A DNA stretch of 64,000 nucleotides from Candidatus Scalindua arabica. GTDB lineage: Bacteria > Planctomycetota > Brocadiia > Brocadiales > Scalinduaceae. Positions 29,181 to 38,658 of the stretch are shown here, piece by piece. A program made the translations under genes and the position numbers. The stretch spans positions 1-64,000 of the forward strand of contig JAANXD010000077.1 in the NCBI GenBank assembly GCA_018263435.1, given 5' to 3'. Numbering within the stretch: position 1 is the first letter of the stretch; the number at the start of each line of letters is the position of its first letter. The notes under the pieces were generated by a model. That model was given only the letters and a program-made list of their open reading frames with translations. It had not been told where the DNA came from and searched no databases.

Positions 29181-31340
29181 TTAAGCTGGATTTGTCTCTC
29201 GCTGTACATAAGCTCTTACAAGTTTTGCCTCATCATAGCTTACGGCGCCTTTGGAATGTTCGACAACAGGCCCTGTATTCCACGTCTTGAGGGTTAAAAA
29301 TAGCTTCTCGATTGTGTTTCGATTTGCGGGTTCAACGAGGCGGTCTATTTCGATATCACGGCCATTCCTTATCAGGTTTTCAAGGTGCCCTGTGATAGTA
29401 GAGACTGCAAGGTTGCGTTCTTTTGAAATTTCCTCAATTGAAAGCCCTTCCTTGAAAAGATCATAGGTTTTTTCGATTGTTCCCACTTTTACCTTTTTCG
29501 GTAACGTGCCAGCAGGTATGGTAACGGGTTTTCTGTCAGGGATTGAAATCCCGGGATTTTCATCAAGATGTGCCTTTATCTCCTCTGTAAAATCAGTACC
29601 GTATCGTTCAAGTTTGGTATCACCGACACCGCTGATAGTTTTCATATCGGTTAATGTTGCGGGGTAGTAAATGCACATTTCATGAAGAGTCATGTCAGAA
29701 AATATTATGTATGGAGGAACCCTGTGCTCATCAGCAAGTCTCTTTCTGAGTACGCGAAGCCTGTCAAAAAGGACTTCATCATAAGGCTCAAATCCACTCA
29801 CTTTAAATGCTTTGGGTTTTTTCTTTATCTCTTCCCTTTTTAATCCCTCTATCTTTTCTTTACCGTAGAGTATGTCTGTACCCTTTTTTGTCAGTATTAA
29901 CACCGGATACTGTCCGCCGTCCTGTACGATAGCATCCTGTGCCAGGAGTTCGTTGATAATGAACTGCCAGTGTTTCTTTTCTTTGTGCCTGCCTGCGCCG
30001 TAGGTCTTGATCTCATTATGTTGAAGTTCCCTGATACGTTTTGTATCAGCGCCGGCTACAATATCAATGATATGTCTGATTCCAAAATGCTGGCCTGTCC
30101 TTGATATAGCCGACATTACTATCTGTGCATCAGTTGTTATATCAATCTTCTCAACATTACCCATACAAATGTCGCATGCCCCGCAGTTTTCATTAGTATA
30201 ATTCTCGCCAAAATATTCAAGAAGCTGTCTGCGCCTGCATACATTGTGTGAAGCATACTTGACCGTCTGATTCAGCTTTTCCATGGAGATTGACCGCTCA
30301 TTCTCACTGGGCATCTGATCTATAAAATACCTGATCTTAGGAATGTCCTGTCTGCCAAAGAAGAGGAGACAATTAGCAGGCTCTCCATCTCGTCCTGAAC
30401 GTCCTGTTTCCTGATAATATCCTTCTATGTTTTTTGGCAAATCGGCATGGATTACAAAGCGCACGTTTGACTTGTCTATTCCCATACCAAATGCAATTGT
30501 TGCTACAATTACGGTAACTTTGTCCCGGCTGAAAGCCTCCTGGTTTCTCTTGCGTTCCTCTGTAGCCAATCCGGCGTGATAAGGCAGAGCGCTGATGCCT
30601 TGATCTACCAGAAACTCGGCTAATCTGAAAACTGAGTCGCGTGTAGTACGGTAAATTATGCCCGGTTCGTCCTTATGTTCTTTGAGAAATTCCAGTATTT
30701 GTGATTCTAACTCTATTTTACTTTTTACCTGATAAAAGAGGTTCTGGCGATTAAATGATGCACGGATAACATATGGAGATCTCAGTCCGATCTTATTGAT
30801 TATATCTTCCTGAACCCTCGGTGTGGCGGTTGCCGTAAATGCTGTTACCGGAATGTGTGGAAAGGTTTGAGTAAGGCCGGAGAGGCTCAGGTAATCAGGG
30901 CGGAAGTCATGTCCCCATTCTGAAATGCAATGTGCCTCGTCTATGGCAAAAAGAGATAAGGGAATAGTTTTCAGAGTTTCTATGAAACCCTGCATAGCGA
31001 AACGTTCGGGTGCAATGTAGAGTAATTCTAATGTATGATTCTTCAGTCTGTGGTATATGTCAGACATCTCTTGCGTACTCAGAGAACTGTTAATAAAGGC
31101 TGCAGAAATTCCATTCTCAATGGCCGCATCAACTTGGTCCTTCATCAGGGATATCAGTGGACTTATAACAACCGTAGTCCCGGTCATCATTTTGGCAGGT
31201 AATTGATAACAGAGCGATTTCCCTCCCCCGGTAGGCATCACGGCAAAGACATCTTTTTTGTCCAGGATGTTCCTGATTATCGTTTCCTGATTAGGGCGAA
31301 AAGATTGAAACCCAAAAACCTTTTTAAGTGTGTTATGCAT
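29181..31340 (-). CDS. recQ: ATP-dependent DNA helicase RecQ
   Basis: FRPNQETIIRNIL, MPTGGGKSLCYQLP, DEAHCISEWGHDFRPDY, GRSGRDGEPA, HRDC domain. Confidence 0.97.
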   Translation of the reverse strand: MHNTLKKVFGFQSFRPNQETIIRNILDKKDVFAVMPTGGGKSLCYQLPAKMMTGTTVVISPLISLMKDQVDAAIENGISAAFINSSLSTQEMSDIYHRLKNHTLELLYIAPERFAMQGFIETLKTIPLSLFAIDEAHCISEWGHDFRPDYLSLSGLTQTFPHIPVTAFTATATPRVQEDIINKIGLRSPYVIRASFNRQNLFYQVKSKIELESQILEFLKEHKDEPGIIYRTTRDSVFRLAEFLVDQGISALPYHAGLATEERKRNQEAFSRDKVTVIVATIAFGMGIDKSNVRFVIHADLPKNIEGYYQETGRSGRDGEPANCLLFFGRQDIPKIRYFIDQMPSENERSISMEKLNQTVKYASHNVCRRRQLLEYFGENYTNENCGACDICMGNVEKIDITTDAQIVMSAISRTGQHFGIRHIIDIVAGADTKRIRELQHNEIKTYGAGRHKEKKHWQFIINELLAQDAIVQDGGQYPVLILTKKGTDILYGKEKIEGLKREEIKKKPKAFKVSGFEPYDEVLFDRLRVLRKRLADEHRVPPYIIFSDMTLHEMCIYYPATLTDMKTISGVGDTKLERYGTDFTEEIKAHLDENPGISIPDRKPVTIPAGTLPKKVKVGTIEKTYDLFKEGLSIEEISKERNLAVSTITGHLENLIRNGRDIEIDRLVEPANRNTIEKLFLTLKTWNTGPVVEHSKGAVSYDEAKLVRAYVQRETNPA

Positions 31341-31489
31341 ATCACGATTTTATGACATCGGCATAAAACATGTCAAGAATAGAAATGATAAGTTTACTTT
31401 AAATTCTATTTGATTTGATTCTAAAATAAGAATACAATTTCTGCTAACGAAATTATAAATGCTTTATTGTAATACAAAGGAGAAGTTAT

Positions 31490-31789
31490 ATGTCTACAAA
31501 AACATCAAAACAAACGATTCATTCTTATATCACAAGCGATCCCAAAATTTGCGGTGGAGAACCAATAATTATTGATACCAGGATATCTGTTAGACTGATT
31601 GTAAAGTTAGAGAATATCGGGAAAAGTGTAGACGAGATTGTGGCTATGTATCCGCATATAACCCACGCCCAGGTGCACGATGCCCTCTCCTATTATTATG
31701 ACAACAAGGAAGAGATAGACCGGTTTATCGAGGAAAACAGTGAGGAATATATTAGAAAAAGATATAAAGGATCGCCGTGGCTGAAATAA
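31490..31789 (+). CDS. DUF433 (VapB45-like) antitoxin
   Basis: YITSDPKICGGEPIIIDTRISVRLIVKLENIGKSVDEIVAMYPHITHAQVHDALSYYYDNKEEID. Confidence 0.9.
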   Translation: MSTKTSKQTIHSYITSDPKICGGEPIIIDTRISVRLIVKLENIGKSVDEIVAMYPHITHAQVHDALSYYYDNKEEIDRFIEENSEEYIRKRYKGSPWLK

Positions 31790-31938
31790 AGCTGTATCTG
31801 GATGAAGATATTTCTCATACAGTTGCAGAGGTGCTCAGGAGCAGGGGATATGTTCTCAAACTAGGCAAGGTTGTCTTTGAAGGCACACCTGATGAACTAA
31901 GGCAAGAAGGGAATATACAAAAACTGTATTTGACCTGA
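31777..31938 (+). pseudogene. chimeric 53-codon ORF: DUF5615/PIN-like toxin N-terminus fused to ABC-ATPase (LivF-like) C-terminus
   Basis: own translation from GTG: VAEIKLYLDEDISHTVAEVLRSRGYVLKLGKVVFEGTPDELRQEGNIQKLYLT*; overlaps antitoxin stop. Confidence 0.7.
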
Positions 31939-32134
31939 TTCTGTCAATAGTGGCGCTACTTAGCTTTGATTGCAAGAAAGCTAATTTACATAGTATTTGG
32001 ATCAAAATTATTGTTAAGCTTAAGATAATTTTGTTATAAGTATTGTATACTTCAAGTTGAATATATACGAGGAATATAAAGATAGAGACTAGGCAGATTA
32101 CTGTCTACGGAAATCAATTTAAAAAGTTTAAAGC

Positions 32135-32719
32135 ATGAATATTTGGCAGATAGACAAGTTAGCATTATTTCTAACTTTTTTTATACCAGGTTTCATATCA
32201 ATAAAAATATATGATTTATTAGTACCAAGTGAATTAAGAAATTTTCCAAAAACTTTATTTGAAGCGATTGGTTATAGTGCTTTAAATTTTGCTGCGTTAT
32301 CTTGGTTGATTTATTTAATTCATTCAGGAAATTTTTATAGTAATCATGGGTTCTGGTACTTTGTTTTCTTGTTTATCATAATGTTCCTTGCACCTATTTC
32401 CTGGCCATTCCTTTTTATCAAGTTATCATTATGGAAACCTGTTGCTAAATATATTATACATCCTATACATAAACCCTGGGATTATGTCTTTGGAAAGAAG
32501 GAATCATTTTGGATTATTGTTCATCTTAAAGATGGAAGAAAAATAGGCGGTAAGTTTGATACAAATTCTTTTGCTTCTTCTTATCCTGCTGAAGAACAGA
32601 TATACTTGGAAGAAGTGTGGAAATTAAAAGAAAATGGTGGGTTCGTAGAACCTATTGATAGATCTCAAGGAATACTCATCTCAAGCAAGGAAATTTTATC
32701 AATAGAATTTTTTAAATAA
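32135..32719 (+). CDS. DUF6338-like membrane protein
   Basis: WQIDKLALFLTFFIPGFISIKIYDLLVPSE; several TM helices then a soluble C-terminus with DGRKIGGKF. Confidence 0.7.
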   Translation: MNIWQIDKLALFLTFFIPGFISIKIYDLLVPSELRNFPKTLFEAIGYSALNFAALSWLIYLIHSGNFYSNHGFWYFVFLFIIMFLAPISWPFLFIKLSLWKPVAKYIIHPIHKPWDYVFGKKESFWIIVHLKDGRKIGGKFDTNSFASSYPAEEQIYLEEVWKLKENGGFVEPIDRSQGILISSKEILSIEFFK

Positions 32720-32738
32720 AAAATTAGGAGATAATGTT

Positions 32739-32918
32739 ATGTCAGAAGAAGGAAAACAGTCAAAAAAGGAAATACCATTAAAAGAAGAATATCAACCTAT
32801 CGAAAAAGGGTATCAACCAACACAAGGGAATATAGATACTTCGAAGCCCCCTCAAGGTGGTTCAGGAGTTGCATCAGATACTTCTACTGAAAGTAACGAG
32901 ACTGACGAGAAGAAATGA
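32739..32918 (+). CDS. small disordered 'GYQP' protein, 59 aa
   Basis: own translation MSEEGKQSKKEIPLKEEYQPIEKGYQPTQGNIDTSKPPQGGSGVASDTSTESNETDEKK*; RBS-like aggag upstream; tightly downstream of the DUF6338-like gene. Confidence 0.75.
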   Translation: MSEEGKQSKKEIPLKEEYQPIEKGYQPTQGNIDTSKPPQGGSGVASDTSTESNETDEKK

Positions 32919-32992
32919 GTAGGGAAAACTTTTTTACCTAGCATAAGAAACAGAAAAGAAATATACCAATATATGCAGTAAATGTATATTAT

Positions 32993-33100
32993 CAGATATG
33001 GACTGCTTTGCCTTCAATAGCATAAAAGGTTTCGGTGAATACTTCTGAGAGTGTGGGGTGTGGGAATATGTTGGCACTGACTTCCAGATTCGTCACTTCC
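32993..33100 (-). pseudogene. diverged 3'-end fragment of lpdA
   Basis: reverse complement encodes EVTNLEVSANIFPHPTLSEVFTETFYAIEGKAVHI*, matching lpdA at 36606-36713. Confidence 0.93.
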
Positions 33101-33238
33101 TCTATTATAATTACATGTCTATATTATGCAGAAGATTCTGCAAGTAAGATTTTTCATCTATGCATTAGATAGAACCGTGCAAGAAAGAAATAATAAGAGA
33201 TACCGAATCAAATATTGTGTTCCTAGAATTCAAAGATT

Positions 33239-34975
33239 ATGAAATTAGATATAAAATCAACTGGTGCAACTTTTACACCAAGGAAGTTGGCTGATTTTTT
33301 AGCTGAAAAAATTATTAATGAATTTGATTTTGATTCAACCTCACACGAACTGAAAATATTAGATCCAGCTTGTGGTGACGGTGAGCTGTTGCTATCAATA
33401 TCTAAAAAACTTAATACTTTTGGAATTAGTAAATTTAAAACTATTGGGTTTGATTCTAATGGCAAATATGTCGCCGAATCAAAGAAAAGATTAGATTTAA
33501 GTAGTATTCAAAATAAGGAAATAATTCAAGCTGATTTTCTTCAAATGTCAACTGGTTCAGATCCACAATTGGAATTTAATTTTGGTAAGTCTAAAACAGG
33601 TGATTTAAAAAGTTTTGTAGACATAATTATATCCAATCCTCCATATGTACGAACCCAAATACTTGGTTCAAAAAAAGCCAAGCTACTTGCTAAAAAGTTC
33701 AAATTAAAAGGTAGAGTCGATTTATATTATCCATTTTTAATTTCAATGACTAAAAGTTTGAAAACAGGCGGAATATTGGGAGTAATTACTTCAAACCGTT
33801 TCTTGTTTACTAAAAGTGGGGAAAGTGTCAGGAAATTTCTAATTGATAATTACGAAATAATCGAAGTTATTGATTTAGGAGACACAAAATTGTTTGATGC
33901 AGCGGTTCTACCTGCGATTTTTATCGGCAGGAAGGAATTGAAGAAAACCAACGGCAAATTGGATAAAACGAAATTTTTAAGAATTTATGAAGCATTAAAT
34001 GGCTCAAATCGAAAACAGTTTTATATTGAATCTGTCTTTGATGTTTTAAATGTTACTAAAGATGGGATTTATAATACTGCTACTGAACACAAAAAATATA
34101 AGAAAATAAAAGAAAAAATAAAAAAAAAAAAAAAAAAGGGTGAAACATGGACAATGCTTACAAATGATGAAGCAAAATGGACAAAAAAGATAGAGTCAAA
34201 TTCTGAATATACGATAGGTGATTTGTTTAAAGTTAGGGTAGGGATTAAAACAACTGCCGATGAAGTCTTCATTCGTAAAAATTGGGATGAATTAGGAAAC
34301 GAAAAACCGGAAAGAATCCTTCTTAAAGAATTAATATCTCAAGAAAATATAGACAGATGGAGAACACACCCCAATTGTAAAATGAAGGTTTTGTATCCGC
34401 ATGATTTTAAAGATGGTAAAAAGGTAGTAATTAATATCAATAAATATCCAAAAGCTAGAAAGTATTTAGAGAAATACCAAGAAAAGTTAAAATCGAGAAA
34501 GTATCTTATTGCAGCTGGCAGAAATTGGTTTGAGATTTGGGTTCCGCAAAATCCATCTTACTGGAAAAAACCAAAACTAGTTTTCCCTGATATTAGCTCT
34601 AAACCAAGATTTTTCCTTGATGTATGCGGCTCTATTGTAAACGGAAATTGTTACTGGATTGTAAACGAAAACAACGAAAGTATTGACCCTTTATTATTAA
34701 TACAAGGCATTGCTAATAGCAATTTAATGACTAAATATCATGACCTTTCATTTAATAACAAGCTATATTCCGGAAGAAGAAGATATTTTACACAATATGT
34801 TGAAAGATATCCTTTTCCAAAATTAGATTCGATAGAATCGCAAGAAATTATACAAATAGTTAAAGAATTAAATATAGATTCGATTGATTCAACTTCAATT
34901 AAAGTTTTGGAAGAAGAACTAGAAATTAAGGTTGCTAATGCATATGGGGTTAAGCCTATATCTAATCCGGGTTGA
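33239..34975 (+). CDS. N6-adenine DNA methyltransferase of an R-M system (Eco57I/TaqI-type)
   Basis: LDPACGDGELLLSI motif I, IIISNPPYVRTQ motif IV, C-terminal specificity region. Confidence 0.95.
   Translation: MKLDIKSTGATFTPRKLADFLAEKIINEFDFDSTSHELKILDPACGDGELLLSISKKLNTFGISKFKTIGFDSNGKYVAESKKRLDLSSIQNKEIIQADFLQMSTGSDPQLEFNFGKSKTGDLKSFVDIIISNPPYVRTQILGSKKAKLLAKKFKLKGRVDLYYPFLISMTKSLKTGGILGVITSNRFLFTKSGESVRKFLIDNYEIIEVIDLGDTKLFDAAVLPAIFIGRKELKKTNGKLDKTKFLRIYEALNGSNRKQFYIESVFDVLNVTKDGIYNTATEHKKYKKIKEKIKKKKKKGETWTMLTNDEAKWTKKIESNSEYTIGDLFKVRVGIKTTADEVFIRKNWDELGNEKPERILLKELISQENIDRWRTHPNCKMKVLYPHDFKDGKKVVININKYPKARKYLEKYQEKLKSRKYLIAAGRNWFEIWVPQNPSYWKKPKLVFPDISSKPRFFLDVCGSIVNGNCYWIVNENNESIDPLLLIQGIANSNLMTKYHDLSFNNKLYSGRRRYFTQYVERYPFPKLDSIESQEIIQIVKELNIDSIDSTSIKVLEEELEIKVANAYGVKPISNPG
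34120..34137. repeat. A18 homopolymer in methylase coding sequence
   Basis: direct count of the run between ...aaaat and gggtgaaac. Confidence 0.9.
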
Positions 34976-36080
34976 AAATTGACAATCCAGCATACTTTTC
35001 AAAGTAGTTCATCGGGATTGCTCTTTGACATTTGTAGCTTTTGTCACTAACATATGAAAACGCGTCACCAAGTTTTTCGCCAGGTGCAAGTATAATTCCT
35101 TCAATTATGCCTGTTTTTTCATTCGTTAATGCAATTAAGTATCGTACATCAAATGTTGTTAGATTATTCTCCTCTATAACAATTTCCTCAACTTCAGGTG
35201 AAAATTTTCCCAAATCAACAGTTGGCGAATCTTGAACTTTTACTTCTAATAATTGATTCCGAATATCAGGAAAGGCTCCATATAAAAGAGATTTTTTGTT
35301 CGTTTCATAGCCTAATAAATTCAAGACAAGCCTTTCTAATGCTTGACCTCTATTTTTTGTTGCACCAAAATATAATTTCTGCCCAATTAATTTTTTTGCG
35401 ACCATTTCATTTAAAAGTTCAATAGAATAAAGTTTCTCAAATTCAGGTTCTTGAACCATTGGTAAATTTGGTGGTTTGTATTTATGAGTTATTAAATATG
35501 ACAGTTTTTTCGTATCGTCATAACTCAAAACTCTAGTCTCACTTTTATAAATCTTTTCTCTCACCTTTGATGAAATTAGAAGTTGATGTTTGAATGTTGG
35601 CTTCCCAAATTTTCCAAATTTAGTTTCAATATAATCATCTGTTAAAATTATAATTGAAGCAATTACTTTCTTTGATGGGATAATTCTGACAAATACAAAT
35701 CTTACATCATTGCAATACAGAGATTTACCCGATTCATATTTGATTAATAAAGTTTTACTAGCAGGAATTCTATTCCAAACCTGCAAATTATAAGACTTAC
35801 CTGTTGTTACTATATAAGTGTCTATAAATTCTCTTGTTATTTTAGGGATACCTTTACCTCTTGGTGGTACAACTTCATACTCACATTTTGGACACTTTTC
35901 AGGCAAGTCATATTTTCCTAAAGTCTTTTCTATTAACTTCCTGGCATTTGAACCATCTGTTCGTGTTTTGCCAGATAAAATAAATTTTACCCCTACTAAT
36001 TCTTTTAATCTATCTGCAAGAACTTTAGGGTTAGTAAGATTGCTTACTGATTTAGGTGGTATTTTATATTCACCTTTCAT
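34962..36080 (-). CDS. type II restriction endonuclease, PD-(D/E)XK type
   Basis: convergent with and overlapping the methylase 3' end; PDIRNQLLEVKVQ motif; preceded by controller. Confidence 0.85.
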   Translation of the reverse strand: MKGEYKIPPKSVSNLTNPKVLADRLKELVGVKFILSGKTRTDGSNARKLIEKTLGKYDLPEKCPKCEYEVVPPRGKGIPKITREFIDTYIVTTGKSYNLQVWNRIPASKTLLIKYESGKSLYCNDVRFVFVRIIPSKKVIASIIILTDDYIETKFGKFGKPTFKHQLLISSKVREKIYKSETRVLSYDDTKKLSYLITHKYKPPNLPMVQEPEFEKLYSIELLNEMVAKKLIGQKLYFGATKNRGQALERLVLNLLGYETNKKSLLYGAFPDIRNQLLEVKVQDSPTVDLGKFSPEVEEIVIEENNLTTFDVRYLIALTNEKTGIIEGIILAPGEKLGDAFSYVSDKSYKCQRAIPMNYFEKYAGLSIFNPD

Positions 36081-36317
36081 TTATGATTTATATTCAGAAA
36101 ATAATTGTGAAATCTTTATATCAAGTGCATCTGCAATTTTTTTTAAATTCAAAACAGAGATATTTCTTTCACCTCTTTCAACTGAACCTATGTAAGTTCT
36201 GTCCAAATCACATTTAAAAGCTAGTTTTTCTTGTGACAATTCTTTTTGTAGTCGGAATTCTTTTATCGCAAGACCTATTTTTAATAGAAATTGCTTTTCG
36301 AAATTCTTATAAGGCAT
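36081..36317 (-). CDS. XRE-family controller (C) protein of the R-M system
   Basis: IKEFRLQKELSQEKLAFKCDLDRTYIGSVERGERNISVLNLKKIADALDI; abuts REase start. Confidence 0.93.
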   Translation of the reverse strand: MPYKNFEKQFLLKIGLAIKEFRLQKELSQEKLAFKCDLDRTYIGSVERGERNISVLNLKKIADALDIKISQLFSEYKS

Positions 36318-36604
36318 AGTAAACTCCTTTAATAAAATAATAAGATGTAAATAATAATATTAGATGACAATAAGTCTACTGACTATAAGTAGCCAGTGGA
36401 AAGTGGAACATACATCGTACCCACCCCTAGTTAAGATATTGATATTAGGAAGGAATGGTATGAGGAATTAAGGGATTGGAGAAAGATTATTCGAATGACC
36501 CAGATGAAAACACGTTGGGATTGACAGAGGTTAAAAAGGCCAATGCCAGTTAGAAAAAATTAGATCATTTAAGGAGAAATAATAGAAATAAGAGCAAAAT
36601 GTTT

Positions 36605-38014
36605 TCAGATATGAATCGCTTTGCCTTCAATAGCGTGAAAGGCTTCAGCAAAAACCTCAGAAAGGGTTGGATGTGGGAAAACGTTGGCGCTGACTTCCAG
36701 ATTTGTTGCTTCCAGATTCATGGCAAGAGACATGCCGCCTATCAATTCTCCTACTTCATGGCCTATCAGGTGTACGCCCAGGATCTCTCCGCTTGATGCA
36801 TCAGTTATAACTTTTATGAAGCCTTCCTCACCCTCACCCATTATATGAGTCTTAGAGTTAGCCATGAAGGGGAATCTGCCAATCTTTATATCGTAGCCTT
36901 CCAATTCTGCTGCTTCCTGACTCATACCGACGCTTGCAACCTGTGGATTGGTGTAGGTTACACCCGGGATTGTGTTATTATTTATCGGCGGGAAGTCTCT
37001 GCCGGCAATATTGTGTGCAACGAGCAGGCCCTGTGCAGATGCCAGATGTGCAAGTAGAGGCGGCCCGTTTACATCACCAATTGCATAAATGCCGGACTGG
37101 CTTGTCTGCATGTTCTCGTCTACGTTTATGAACCTTCCATTAAATTCAAGATTAAGTTCCTCCAGGCCTGAATCTTTCGTTTCAGGCTTTCTGCCCAAGG
37201 CAAGCAGAACTTTTTCGCTTTGAAGTATTTCCGTATTACCGTCACTATTTCCATCATTTCTCTTGACCGTTGTTTCGGCCGAGTTTTCTTTTATTTCAAT
37301 AAGGTTTAGATTGGTCTCAGTGAGAAAATTTACACCTTTCTTCGAAAGACTCTCTCTCAGCGCACTTCCTACATCTTTGTCATTTGTAGGAAGGATTTCG
37401 TCCATCATCTCAATCACTGTTACCTTGCTTCCAAGCGCATTATAGATATAAGCAAATTCCACCCCTATTGCGCCTCCCCCGATAATCAGGAGTGAAGATG
37501 GTATCTCTTCCAATTCCAGAATATCATCACTCGTCAATACATTTTTTTTGTCATAGGGAAGACCGTCAAAAACCATAGGGGAAGAACCTGTAGCAACAAT
37601 TATATTCTTTGCAGATACTTCTTCTTTGATTCTATCGCCTTCCTTGATCAGAACTTTATCGGGAGATACTACTTGGCCAGTGCCATTCAACATGTCAACT
37701 TTGTTTTTCTTGAGCAGGTGTTTGATGCCGCCGAATAGTCTGGTTACTATTGTTCTCTTTCGTTTGTGGAATTCACTGAAATCTGCACTGACACCTTCTG
37801 TAACTATACCGTACTCTTTGCTCCTTTTACATAGTTCGTATAAATGGGTGGACTGAATCAATGCCTTTGTGGGAATACAGCCTCTGTGCAGGCACGCTCC
37901 TCCAACTTTATCCCTTTCTACCAGTCCTACACTCAGCCCCAGTTGTGCGCCCTTAATCGCCGCAACATAACCTCCGGGTCCGCCACCAATAATCAATAAA
38001 TCATATTCTTTCAT
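36605..38014 (-). CDS. lpdA: dihydrolipoamide dehydrogenase
   Basis: GGGPGGYVAAIKGAQLG, GGACLHRGCIPTKAL, GDVNGPPLLAHLA, HPTLSEVFAEAF. Confidence 0.97.
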   Translation of the reverse strand: MKEYDLLIIGGGPGGYVAAIKGAQLGLSVGLVERDKVGGACLHRGCIPTKALIQSTHLYELCKRSKEYGIVTEGVSADFSEFHKRKRTIVTRLFGGIKHLLKKNKVDMLNGTGQVVSPDKVLIKEGDRIKEEVSAKNIIVATGSSPMVFDGLPYDKKNVLTSDDILELEEIPSSLLIIGGGAIGVEFAYIYNALGSKVTVIEMMDEILPTNDKDVGSALRESLSKKGVNFLTETNLNLIEIKENSAETTVKRNDGNSDGNTEILQSEKVLLALGRKPETKDSGLEELNLEFNGRFINVDENMQTSQSGIYAIGDVNGPPLLAHLASAQGLLVAHNIAGRDFPPINNNTIPGVTYTNPQVASVGMSQEAAELEGYDIKIGRFPFMANSKTHIMGEGEEGFIKVITDASSGEILGVHLIGHEVGELIGGMSLAMNLEATNLEVSANVFPHPTLSEVFAEAFHAIEGKAIHI

Positions 38015-38084
38015 AAAATAGTCTTACCTCTTCCTTTATTCTTTCTTTAGGCGGAAGGATCAAAAAATCCACTTTGTTGCTTTC

Positions 38085-38413
38085 TATTCATCCCCTCCTT
38101 GCGAAGGAGGATTGAAAAGTTTTCATTTTATCACCTCCCCTTTAATCCCCTCCTTCGTAAGGAGGGGGATGAGGGGTGGTTGCAACAATATCACACAAAA
38201 CACCTTCAATATTATTTAAAACATCATTGTTTGTATATCTTAACACTTTAATTCCTAATGCTTCTATTTCTTTTTGTCTTTTCTTTATATACTCTTTTTT
38301 ATTGAATACTTCCGTCATATTCAAAATACCTTTTATTTGACTCTTCTCAAAAAAGGAGCGATATAGAACTTAATTTATAACCACCCCTTTGTCCCCTCCT
38401 TCGCAAGGGGGGG
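38085..38413. repeat. dispersed CCCCTCCTTNNNAAGGAGGGG repeats flanking a DUF559 remnant
   Basis: cccctccttgcgaaggagg, cccctccttcgtaaggaggggg, cccctccttcgcaagggggg at 3 positions. Confidence 0.75.
38142..38324 (-). pseudogene. DUF559 endonuclease-like C-terminal fragment
   Basis: KKRQKEIEALGIKVLRYTNNDVLNNIEGVLCDI followed by repeat-derived TPHPPPYEGGD. Confidence 0.65.
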
Positions 38414-38658
38414 ATATCTATTGTCCGCATTTAGAAGTATAACAAAGCTTGTAGATTTTATCCGCAAGGAATTCCGGTCTCTCGTCGCCTGAGGACGACC
38501 CTGTGGGCAGATCACAGATCCGACTCAGTAGGGAAACGCAGAAAATAATACAAAACAAAGCCTTGGCCTTTTTGACTCTTTCTGTAATTCCTGCTTTCTT
38601 AAGAGGCATTATTATTCGTGTCAATTCGTGTAATTTGTGTCTAGCGCCTTTTTGGGAT

